Shown: piece by piece, positions 12,987 through 20,168 of the stretch
Layout: the number at the start of each line of letters is the position of its first letter
Numbering within the stretch: the stretch's first letter is position 1
Source: VRUE01 sp035698885
GTDB lineage: Bacteria; Actinomycetota; Thermoleophilia; Solirubrobacterales; 70-9
NCBI GenBank assembly: GCA_035698885.1
Contig: DASSBJ010000022.1
Coordinates: 1-28,058 of the forward strand
Direction of reading: 5' to 3'
Length of the DNA: 28,058 nucleotides
The notes under the pieces: generated by a model
Seen by the model: the letters and a program-made list of their open reading frames with translations, nothing else
Databases searched by the model: none
What the model was told of the DNA's origin: nothing
Position numbers and translations under genes: made by a program

Positions 12987-15568
12987 CTCTCAGACCAGGC
13001 GAGGACTGCGGGCAGAGCGATCACCACGCCGAGCAGGGCTACCGTCAGGTCTACGACCGTGACGAGGCCGAACTCGCGCAGCATGCCTACGTCGCTGGCG
13101 ATCAGGACGGCGAAGCCGGCGATCGCGGTGGCGCCGGAGGCCAGCACGGCAGCTCCCGTACGCGAGTAGGTAGCTTCGAGGGCAGCGTCCAGGTCGCGAC
13201 CGGCTGCCCGCTCCTGGCGGAAGCGCGCCGCGAGGATCACGCTGAACTCGGTCGCGATCGCGATCGTCAAAGCTCCCAGCGCAGCGGACATCGGGTTGAG
13301 CGGCACCCGGGTGATCCAGAGGACCAGCGCGGACCAGCCGGTGGCCATGACGATCGGGACGAGCGGGATCAGGGCGCGCCTCCAGGAGCGATAGACGAGC
13401 AGCAGGACGAGCGCCACCGCAAGCAGCCCGGCGGCGGTGAGCAGGTAGCGGCTGCTGTCCAGATCAGACGCCGCCTGCGCCGCGATGACCGGGAGCCCCG
13501 CGAGCTCTACTTGGACTCCCGGCGGCGGGCCGCCTTTCGTCCCGGGCTCACCGACAGCCCCTCTGATCCGTTCGATCAGCTCCTGTTGCGAGTCCAATGA
13601 CTGCGCGCGGATGCCGAACCCCATAAGCGCCGTCCCAGTCGGCAGCCCCGTCTTCGGATCGACGGTCGCCACCTGCCTAAGGTCATAGGCCGGTATCTGC
13701 TTGAGGGCCGCGCGAATGCTCTTGCGCGTCAGCCCCTGTTCGGAGCCGGTGAGTAACCCGCCCCCGGTGACGAAATCCGACAGCGCCGGCCCCGGGCAGA
13801 CTTCCGCCTCCTGACAGCTCGCGTTGGCCCCTTTGAACCCTCCTGCCGCCAGCGCCCGCCGCTTGAACGCCGCCATCCACCGAATCGTCGCCGGATCCGT
13901 CAGATCGGGCGCGGTGATCCGGGCGTCGAGCTCTCCCGACACCCCGGTGGCATCCTGCAGCTCGTTCAGTTCTTCGACGGCTTCCACGTTCTGAGGCGCC
14001 AGCTTGCGGATATCGGTCTGCGTTTCGATCTGCGTGCCCAGCGCCCATCCGATGACGGCCAGGACGACACCAACGGCCAGAACCGCCTGCGGCCGTGTTC
14101 CAGCTAACGCCAAGACCCTCCGCATCGACGGCGGGAGTGCCGGGTGTCCCGGAGCGACGCGGCGTCCTCTTTTTCGCCCCAGCCACCTCCTCGGACGGCC
14201 AAACAACTCAGAGGCGAAAAACCCAGCGTCCGGAGGGACACCCGGCGCTCCCGCCCCCTGAGGTTGGCCGCCCGGCGATCCCGCCCCCCGCCTGAGCCCC
14301 AGCGCCGCAAAACCGGCGAGGAACGCGACGGCAAAGGCGATCGCCACACCGCCGACGAGCAACAGCCCGAACCCACGCACCATCGGGATCGGCGAGAGCT
14401 GCAAAGCCAGGAACCCGGCCGCGGTGGCCAGGCAGGCGGTTGCGATCGACGGGCCACCCCCCGACGCGGCGAGGCGAGCGGCGTCGACCCCTGGGGAAGC
14501 TCCCAAGGCAACCGCCTCGTCGTAGCGGGCTTGCAGCTGGATCGCGTAGTCGACGGCGAGGCCGATCAGGATCGGCAGCACCGCGATCGAGGCCATCGTC
14601 AGCGAGCCGCCGAGCAAGCCGAAAAGGCCGAAGGTCAGCGCCGCAGCGGCAAGCGCGACGCCGAGCGGCAGCAGACGCCAGCGGCTGCGGAAGACGAGCA
14701 GCAGGGTGAGCGCCATGACCGCCAGGGCGACGCCGAGCAGGACCAGCAGGGCGTCCTTCAGGGCCCGGGTCACCGCATCGACGACCACCGGCACGCCGGA
14801 GATCACGTACCTCGCGCCGTGCAGCTGGAAGCAGCGCTCCGGCTTGCCCTTGAACCTGCACTGCCTGCGGGCGACCGGGTCGCGGACGACGGCCCCGATC
14901 GTCTCGATCGCCCGGTGGCGCTCGCCTTGGCTCAGGTCGGAGCGCAGCCGCAGGATTATCTGCGCCGAATGGCCGTTCGGGAAGAGGTAGGCGAGCTTCG
15001 CCTTCGGCGTCCCCCGCGACCTGTGGAGGTCGAAGACGACCGCCGCGAGGAAGTTCGGATTGGAGAGGCTCGGCGCGCTGGTGATTCCGTACTGGGCGGC
15101 GAGCTGGAGCAGCAGTTCGCGCAGCTTGGCGGGCGGCACGCCGGCGGCGAGCCGTTCGAGCTGGCGCTGGATCTGGATCGTCGCCTCGTTGAGGAAGGTC
15201 GCCGGCCCGACCAGCGAGCGCACCGGGTCCTGCTCGGCGAGTTCCCGACACGGCCCCTGGATCGCCCTGGCGCCCTTCGGCACCTTCCCCGAGAGGCACC
15301 CCTCGAGCCGCAGCAACCGCCCCAGGTTCGCCGTCAGCAGGATCCGCTGCAGATCGCCCTCGGCAAGCACCACCACCGGTTCTTCCCCAAAGTCCCGCCT
15401 GACCTCCTGCGTCGCCCGGTAGCTGGCCGTATCGGAGTCGACCAGCGTGCTCGTGGCGGCATCGGTAGGCAGCTGAGTAGCCACCACCCCAGCTCCCACC
15501 GCGAGGAAGATGCAGGCGAGCACCACCCACCGCGCATGCCTGACCGCCCAAGCGGCGACTGGGCTCAA
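12983..15568 (-). CDS. MMPL/RND-family exporter (HpnN-like)
   Basis: An 861-residue RND-superfamily membrane protein with two similar halves. Each half has one helix (about 12-30; about 493-513), a large outside domain and a bundle of five helices. The conserved LPILIGLAVDYAIQLQARYD (331-350) and its partner LTIAIATEFSVILAARF near the end are MMPL hallmarks. Members export lipids such as mycobacterial lipids or hopanoids. The start is a TTG at 15568 overlapping the ATPase stop (TTGA); an ATG at 15679 would overlap that gene by 115 bp. The linker at 438-480 between the halves is encoded by a palindromic element. The thioredoxin-like gene follows with an ATGA overlap. The cargo is unknown; lipid is the best guess. 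Confidence 0.88.
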   Translation of the reverse strand: MSPVAAWAVRHARWVVLACIFLAVGAGVVATQLPTDAATSTLVDSDTASYRATQEVRRDFGEEPVVVLAEGDLQRILLTANLGRLLRLEGCLSGKVPKGARAIQGPCRELAEQDPVRSLVGPATFLNEATIQIQRQLERLAAGVPPAKLRELLLQLAAQYGITSAPSLSNPNFLAAVVFDLHRSRGTPKAKLAYLFPNGHSAQIILRLRSDLSQGERHRAIETIGAVVRDPVARRQCRFKGKPERCFQLHGARYVISGVPVVVDAVTRALKDALLVLLGVALAVMALTLLLVFRSRWRLLPLGVALAAAALTFGLFGLLGGSLTMASIAVLPILIGLAVDYAIQLQARYDEAVALGASPGVDAARLAASGGGPSIATACLATAAGFLALQLSPIPMVRGFGLLLVGGVAIAFAVAFLAGFAALGLRRGAGSPGGQPQGAGAPGVPPDAGFFASELFGRPRRWLGRKRGRRVAPGHPALPPSMRRVLALAGTRPQAVLAVGVVLAVIGWALGTQIETQTDIRKLAPQNVEAVEELNELQDATGVSGELDARITAPDLTDPATIRWMAAFKRRALAAGGFKGANASCQEAEVCPGPALSDFVTGGGLLTGSEQGLTRKSIRAALKQIPAYDLRQVATVDPKTGLPTGTALMGFGIRAQSLDSQQELIERIRGAVGEPGTKGGPPPGVQVELAGLPVIAAQAASDLDSSRYLLTAAGLLAVALVLLLVYRSWRRALIPLVPIVMATGWSALVLWITRVPLNPMSAALGALTIAIATEFSVILAARFRQERAAGRDLDAALEATYSRTGAAVLASGATAIAGFAVLIASDVGMLREFGLVTVVDLTVALLGVVIALPAVLAWSER
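14130..14255. repeat. Imperfect palindromic element inside the MMPL gene (REPIN-like)
   Basis: Positions 14130-14150 and 14235-14255 are inverted copies of one another with 20 of 21 bases matching. Inner arms TTTTTCGCC (14170-14178) and GGCGAAAAA (14213-14221) also pair, leaving a loop of about 34 nt. A third copy of the outer arm lies as a direct repeat: 14241-14258 and 14271-14288 match at 17 of 18 bases, 30 bp apart. The element is in frame and encodes residues ~438-480, a low-complexity linker (VPPDAGFFASELFGRPRRWL and onward). Two inverted REP-like arms with a short middle is the layout of REPINs. Confidence 0.6.
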
Positions 15569-16524
15569 TCCATCGACAGCGGACCGGTCACGTCCGCATT
15601 GAGGAACTGGTGCACGAACTGGTTTTCGGAGTCGAACAGTTCCTCTTTCGGCCCCGACTCGACGATCTGGCCGTTCCAAAGGACGGCGATGAAGTCGGCG
15701 ATCCGCCGCGCCGTGTTGAGATCGTGGCTGATCACCAGGTAGCAGCCGCCGTTCTCGGCGTGGACCTCGCGGATCAGCTCGCAGAGCAGCGCCGTGCGCA
15801 CCGGGTCGAGGCCCGAGTCGGGCTCGTCGAACATCACGATCGCCGGTTCCAGCACCAGCGCCCGGGCGAAGCCGGCGCGCTTGCGCATGCCGCCGGAGAG
15901 CTCGTTCGGCATCTTGTAGATCGCCTCGGCGAGGCCGACCTCCTTGAGCCGCCGGTTGACGATCTCGCCGATCTCCTCCTCGCCTTTGTCGGTGTGCTGG
16001 CGCAGCGGGAAGGCCGTGTTGTCGTAGATGTTCATCGAGCCGAACAGCGCCCCGTCCTGGAACAGCAGGCCGAACTTTTTGCGCACCTCGAACAGTTCGT
16101 CGTCGGTCATCGCCGGGATCGATTCGCCGTGCACGAGCACGTCGCCGGAGTCCGGGTAGAGCAGGCCGACGATGTGCTTGATCAGCACGCTCTTGCCGGT
16201 GCCCGAGGGGCCGAGGACCATCGAGACCTGGTCTTCGGGCAGGCCGAGGTTGAGGCCGTTGAGGATGCGGGCGCGGCCGAACTGCTTGACCAGGTTGATG
16301 ATCTCGATCGCATCGGTGCTGCCGTGGTCGCGCTTGCGGCCGGTGTGGAAGCGGTAGGGGTCGCTGTCGGCCGGGTCGACCCCGGGGATCACGAAGTCGC
16401 GGCCCATCTGCGCTCCGTCTTCGCTGATGTAGGGGCCGGAGGGGCTCGGTTCTGCGGCAGCCTCGGCGGCCAAGCGCTCCTCCTGCTCCTCGTCCCGAAT
16501 CTGGCTCGGCTCGTCCATTGCCAT
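15565..16524 (-). CDS. Mkl/MlaF-like ABC ATPase of an Mce-type lipid transporter
   Basis: A 319-residue ATPase. The ABC domain starts near residue 72 after an acidic, low-complexity N-terminal extension. It shows Walker A GPSGTGKS (105-112), signature LSGGMRKR (209-216), Walker B IVMFDEPDSGLDP (229-241) and H-loop SHD (His267). The segments KSVLIKHIVGLLYPDSGDVL and GLLFQDGALFGSMNIYDN are characteristic of the MlaF/MceG group that powers lipid transport with YrbE/MlaE permeases. The gene lies 8 bp after the second permease. ATG 16524 has AGGAGG 12 nt upstream, a little far; the ATG two codons later is an alternative. Its stop overlaps the TTG of the MMPL gene. Confidence 0.88.
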   Translation of the reverse strand: MAMDEPSQIRDEEQEERLAAEAAAEPSPSGPYISEDGAQMGRDFVIPGVDPADSDPYRFHTGRKRDHGSTDAIEIINLVKQFGRARILNGLNLGLPEDQVSMVLGPSGTGKSVLIKHIVGLLYPDSGDVLVHGESIPAMTDDELFEVRKKFGLLFQDGALFGSMNIYDNTAFPLRQHTDKGEEEIGEIVNRRLKEVGLAEAIYKMPNELSGGMRKRAGFARALVLEPAIVMFDEPDSGLDPVRTALLCELIREVHAENGGCYLVISHDLNTARRIADFIAVLWNGQIVESGPKEELFDSENQFVHQFLNADVTGPLSMD

Positions 16525-16532
16525 AAGCGTAC

Positions 16533-17330
16533 TCAGCCTCCTATCGGCGCTCGCGGGTTGGCGCCCCAGAAGACGAGGGTGCCGAGCATCCCGATGATGT
16601 GCACTAGAACGATGTTTAGGACCATCGACTTGGCGGTCGCGGTGCCCACTCCGACCGGCCCGCCGCTGGCGGTGTAGCCGTAATAGCAGCCGACCATCAC
16701 GATCGCCGTCGCCATGAACATGCCCTTGGTCAGGCTGAAGATCAGGTCGGGGGGGTTCTGGAACATCCAGAAGATCAGCAGGTAGCCGCCGGAGGAGACG
16801 TCGCCGATCTGTTCGACCACGGCGATGTAGCTGGCGAAGTACATGATCCCGATCCCGACCAGGTACATGAAGGGAAAGGCGATCCAGGCGGCGAGCAGGC
16901 GGGTCGCGGCGAGGAAGGTGACCGGGGGCACGCCCATCACCTCGAGCGCGTCGATCTCGTCGGAGATCCGCATCGCGCCGAGCTCGGCGACGATCCCGGT
17001 CCCGACCTTCGCCGCCAGCATGTAGCCGAAGGCGTAGGGCATGATCTCGCGCAGGTCGCACCAGGCGGAGAAGACGCCCGCGTAGGCGGGGGCGCCGTTG
17101 GCGCGCAGCAGGTAGGCGCCCTCGATCCCGCACTGCAGGCCGAGGATGAAGACGAGGCCCCAGATGATCACCGCCGAGCCGAGGATCAGGATGCCGGCCT
17201 GGCGCAGGCTCTCGCCGAAGAAGCGCAGGACGCGGCCGCTGTAGACGAGGCCGGCGACGCGCGAGCCGAAGCGGGCGATCTCACCGAAGGAGTCGAGCCA
17301 GCCCCGCGGGACGTCGAGCCAGGCGCTCAT
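16533..17330 (-). CDS. YrbE/MlaE-family ABC permease, second copy
   Basis: A 265-residue integral membrane permease of the MlaE/YrbE family. Typical features are GTGIVAELGAMRISDEIDAL (113-132) followed by EVMGVPPVTFLAATRL, and a conserved last part GCYYGYTASGGPVGVGTATA followed by KSMVLNIVLVHIIGMLGTL. Two YrbE-type subunits normally pair in one transporter, and the other gene lies directly upstream. The ATG at 17330 overlaps that gene's stop (ATGA). The protein has an extra ~45 residues before the first strong helix. In Mce systems these permeases contact MCE-domain proteins, and none is encoded nearby. Confidence 0.9.
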   Translation of the reverse strand: MSAWLDVPRGWLDSFGEIARFGSRVAGLVYSGRVLRFFGESLRQAGILILGSAVIIWGLVFILGLQCGIEGAYLLRANGAPAYAGVFSAWCDLREIMPYAFGYMLAAKVGTGIVAELGAMRISDEIDALEVMGVPPVTFLAATRLLAAWIAFPFMYLVGIGIMYFASYIAVVEQIGDVSSGGYLLIFWMFQNPPDLIFSLTKGMFMATAIVMVGCYYGYTASGGPVGVGTATAKSMVLNIVLVHIIGMLGTLVFWGANPRAPIGG

Positions 17331-18136
17331 CGGATCGTCTGCAGGTCGGGGTTGGTCGCCAGCAGGGTCTGGGTGAAGACGTAGTTGAAGGCGAAGACGC
17401 CCATGAAGGAGATGACGACGGCCTGGTTGACGGCGCGGCCGACGCCGGCGGCGCCGCCGGAGGCGGTCATCCCCTTGTAGCAGCAGACGACCGAGATGAT
17501 CGCGCCGAACAGCGTGCACTTGATCACCGAGCCCCAGAGGTCGGTGATCGAGGCGTTGGTGAAGAGCGTGGCGAAGAAGCCGCCGAGCGGCTGGTTGTAG
17601 AGCATCTCGGTGAGGATGCCGCCGCTGATGCCGAAGATCAGCGCGTAGATGTCGAGCAGGCCGGTGATCACCATCAGCGCCAGGAAGCGCGGCACGACGA
17701 GGTTCTTGATCGGGTCGACGCCGAGCACCTGCAGGGCGTCGAGCTCCTCGCGGATCTTGCGCGCGCCGAGATCGGCGGTGATCGCCGTGCCGGCGACGCC
17801 GGCGACCACGACCGCGGTGACGAAGGGGGCGAACTCGCGGATCGAGGCGAGCACGAAGAAGCCGCCGAGCCGGTCCAGCGAGCCGAACAGCGTGAGGAAG
17901 TTGGCCGCCTGCAGGCCGGGCGCGCCGAAGCCGAAGGCCACGGTCGAGACGAGCAGCGGGAACCAGCAGAGCTGCAGGGCGAAGAGGAACTGGCCGATGA
18001 ACTCCTCGCCGTAGGGGTAGGGCGGGCGCACCGCGGAGACCATCGTGCGCGCGGTCAGGATCATCATGTCCCCGACCTGTTCGAAGAACGACTTGGCGGG
18101 GGCGAACCTCCTGCCTATCGATGCGGCTGCTTCCAT
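17327..18136 (-). CDS. YrbE/MlaE-family ABC permease, first copy
   Basis: A 269-residue MlaE/YrbE permease and the first gene of the operon. It has FAPFVTAVVVAGVAGTAITA (102-121), then the family core DLGARKIREELDALQVLGVD (122-141) and the C-terminal CCYKGMTASGGAAGVGRAVN followed by QAVVISFMGVFAFNYVFTQ. The ATG at 18136 is set by a strong GGAGGAGAG ribosome site. The two permeases differ clearly, so they are more likely to form a heterodimer than to be a recent duplication. The upstream control region is 18137-18305, shared with the divergent lipoprotein gene. Confidence 0.9.
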   Translation of the reverse strand: MEAAASIGRRFAPAKSFFEQVGDMMILTARTMVSAVRPPYPYGEEFIGQFLFALQLCWFPLLVSTVAFGFGAPGLQAANFLTLFGSLDRLGGFFVLASIREFAPFVTAVVVAGVAGTAITADLGARKIREELDALQVLGVDPIKNLVVPRFLALMVITGLLDIYALIFGISGGILTEMLYNQPLGGFFATLFTNASITDLWGSVIKCTLFGAIISVVCCYKGMTASGGAAGVGRAVNQAVVISFMGVFAFNYVFTQTLLATNPDLQTIR

Positions 18137-18305
18137 CTCTCCTCCGGACGGCGGGACCGCATCGGGCGGGCCCTGCTCCGAGCCCTGAGTCTATGGGATG
18201 CGCCGGTGGCGTCCGTTAGCCCAGTGTTGAGATCCGGCTAATCCCGCGCGCGCCCCGCCGCGACCCTCCGATGCAGGGAAATACCCGTGGTATGTTCGGG
18301 CCGCT
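18137..18305. promoter_or_regulatory. Divergent control region with an inverted repeat
   Basis: This 169-bp gap separates the YrbE operon (-) and a lipoprotein gene (+). On the minus strand TAGACT could be a -10 box. On the plus strand TATGTT (18291-18296) lies 9 nt before the TTG at 18306. Between them is the inverted repeat TTAGCC-N14-GGCTAA (18216-18221 and 18236-18241), a possible operator. No clear -35 boxes were found. Confidence 0.35.
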
Positions 18306-19013
18306 TTGGAGCTCGGGAGCTCATCCTCGGGGGGGTATCGCGGACCGCGGCGGCGTTCTCGCGGCGGCGCGCTCGCGGCGAGCCTGCTCGCGCTCGCCGC
18401 GACGGCCTCGCTCGCCGCCTGCGGGGGCGAATCGTCCTCCAACTCCAACGAGCGGGCCGGCACCTACCACGTGAAGGTCGTCAAGGCCGAGTTCCCGCCC
18501 AAGCAGCGGCTCGGCGAGACGACGCTGCTGCGGCTCGGCGTGCGCAACACGGGCCGCAGGGCGCTGCCCGCGCTGACCGTCTCGATCAGCGGCGGCGACA
18601 AGCGGTCGCGCAACTCCTGGCTGCCCTTCGGCTACCGCGACCCGGCTCCCGGCATCGCCCAGCCCGACCGGCCGATCTGGGCGCTCGCCGAGGGGTACCC
18701 GAAACTCGACGGCTCGAAGAAGCCCGGCGGAGCCGAAACCGCCGAACCGAAGACCTTCGTCTTCGGTCCGCTGAAGCCCGGGGCGACGACCGAAGCGGTC
18801 TGGAAGCTGAGCGCCGTGAAAGCGGGTAGCTACAGGCTCTTCTATGAAGTCGGCGCCGGCCTCAGCGACGAAACCCGGGCGAAGACCGCCAACGGAGCCG
18901 ATGCGGGCGGGTCGTTTACCGTGCAGATCAGCGATGTCCCGCCCGAAGTCGAAGTAAGGGACAATGGGGAAGTCGTGGAAATCGGCAAGAAGAGCGCGAA
19001 CAGCGGCCGCTAG
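18306..19013 (+). CDS. Predicted lipoprotein with an Ig-like domain, unknown function
   Basis: A 235-residue protein with an arginine-rich N-terminus, a hydrophobic signal segment (22-38) and a lipobox SLAAC (Cys39), so it is probably exported and lipid-anchored. The mature part is mostly beta: TTLLRLGVRNTGRRALPALT is typical of CARDB/DUF11-like Ig domains, and a second half (GPLKPGATTEAVWKLSAVKA, then YRLFYEVGAGLS) looks like the end of the same fold. It ends in an acidic tail (PPEVEVRDNGEVVEIG). The start is uncertain; TTG 18306 is the only nearby in-frame start before the signal segment. Its end overlaps the sugar-dehydrogenase-like gene by 50 nt, suggesting co-expression. No specific family recognised. 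Confidence 0.7.
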   Translation: MELGSSSSGGYRGPRRRSRGGALAASLLALAATASLAACGGESSSNSNERAGTYHVKVVKAEFPPKQRLGETTLLRLGVRNTGRRALPALTVSISGGDKRSRNSWLPFGYRDPAPGIAQPDRPIWALAEGYPKLDGSKKPGGAETAEPKTFVFGPLKPGATTEAVWKLSAVKAGSYRLFYEVGAGLSDETRAKTANGADAGGSFTVQISDVPPEVEVRDNGEVVEIGKKSANSGR

Positions 19014-20130
19014 CGTCGTTGCGGCGGCGCTGGCGCTGACCCTGCCGGCCTGCGGCTCCGCCGACCAGTCCTCCGACCGCCAGCAGCCTCGCGGCAAGCA
19101 TGGCATTGGCCTGAAGCGCATCGGCAGCTTCTCCAGCCCGGTCTACGTGACCGGCGCACCCGGCTTTCCGAAGCTGTTGTTCGTCGTCGAGCAGGGCGGC
19201 ACGGTCAGGGTCCTTCGCCACGGCCACAAGCTCCGCCGGCCGTTCCTCGACATCCGCGGCCTGGTCTCCTCGGGCGGCGAGCGGGGGCTGCTCTCGATCG
19301 CCTTCCCGCCCGACTACGGGCGCGACCGTCGCTTCTACGTCTACTACACGGATCGCCAGGGAGACATCCGGGTCGACCGGTTCGAGCGCAGAAGCGCGAC
19401 GCGAGCCGCGCGGGGCTCCCGTCGCGCAATCGTTCACATACCCCACCCGGTCAACGCCAACCACAACGGCGGCCAGCTGCAGTTCCTCGGCCACTGGCTC
19501 TACTTCGGCACGGGCGACGGCGGCTCGGCCGGCGACCCGCCGAACAACGCGCAGAACCCGCACAGCCGGCTCGGCAAGCTGCTGCGGGTCGATCCGCGCG
19601 AAGTCCGCCCCCATGCCCGGGTCTTCAGCATCGGGCTGCGCAACCCGTTCCGCTTCTCCTTCGACCGGGTGACCAGGCCCGGCCATCCACGGCTCGCGAT
19701 CGGCGACGTCGGCCAGGACCGTTACGAGGAGGTCGACTACCTGCCGCTCGGGGCGGCGCGCGGCGCCAACTTCGGCTGGGACGCGCGCGAGGGCTTCGCG
19801 CCATACAGCGGCGCCAACAGCGGCACGCAGGACCCCGGCGGCACGGTGAAGCCGATCTTCGCCTACCCGCACAGCCGCGGCGGCAGCTGCTCGATCATCG
19901 GCGGCTACGTGGTCGCCGACCGGAGCCTGCCCTCGCTCCACGGGCGCTACGTCTACGCCGACCTCTGCGAGGGCGAGCTGCGCAGCCTCGTCCCCCACCT
20001 GCGCGGGGCGAGCGGCGAGCGCAGGCTCGGCCTGCACGTCGACACCCCCAGCTCCTTCGGCGAAGACGATCAGCAGCGGCTCTACGTCTGCTCGCTGGAA
20101 GGGCCGGTCTACCGACTCGTCGCGCGGTAA
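18964..20130 (+). CDS. PQQ-dependent sugar dehydrogenase-like (GSDH family) lipoprotein
   Basis: A 388-residue exported lipoprotein (lipobox LTLPAC, Cys30) with a six-bladed beta-propeller of the soluble aldose sugar dehydrogenase / Hhip-like family. Motifs are GERGLLSIAFPPDY (105-118), NHNGGQLQF with the catalytic-type His167, WLYFGTGDGG (178-187), GLRNPFRFSFD (224-234), IGDVGQDRYEEVDYLP (246-261) and NFGWDAREG (269-277). Family enzymes oxidise aldoses at the cell surface with PQQ. Whether this one binds PQQ is unproven, and no PQQ biosynthesis genes are in view. The ATG lies inside the preceding gene, but it is required for a complete signal peptide, so the 50-nt overlap is probably real. 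Confidence 0.85.
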   Translation: MGKSWKSARRARTAAASVVAAALALTLPACGSADQSSDRQQPRGKHGIGLKRIGSFSSPVYVTGAPGFPKLLFVVEQGGTVRVLRHGHKLRRPFLDIRGLVSSGGERGLLSIAFPPDYGRDRRFYVYYTDRQGDIRVDRFERRSATRAARGSRRAIVHIPHPVNANHNGGQLQFLGHWLYFGTGDGGSAGDPPNNAQNPHSRLGKLLRVDPREVRPHARVFSIGLRNPFRFSFDRVTRPGHPRLAIGDVGQDRYEEVDYLPLGAARGANFGWDAREGFAPYSGANSGTQDPGGTVKPIFAYPHSRGGSCSIIGGYVVADRSLPSLHGRYVYADLCEGELRSLVPHLRGASGERRLGLHVDTPSSFGEDDQQRLYVCSLEGPVYRLVAR

Positions 20131-20132
20131 GG

Positions 20133-20148
20133 TTGGCTGACCAGCCAA
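20133..20148. promoter_or_regulatory. 16-bp palindrome, likely operator for the aldehyde dehydrogenase gene
   Basis: TTGGCTG-AC-CAGCCAA has 7-bp perfect arms around a 2-bp centre, the size and symmetry of a TetR-type operator. It lies between the stop at 20130 and the ribosome site at 20155-20161. TAAGGT (20128-20133), a -10-like box, touches its left edge, so a bound repressor would block initiation. Confidence 0.5.
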
Positions 20149-20168
20149 ACTTCGAAGGGAGCGGTCAG

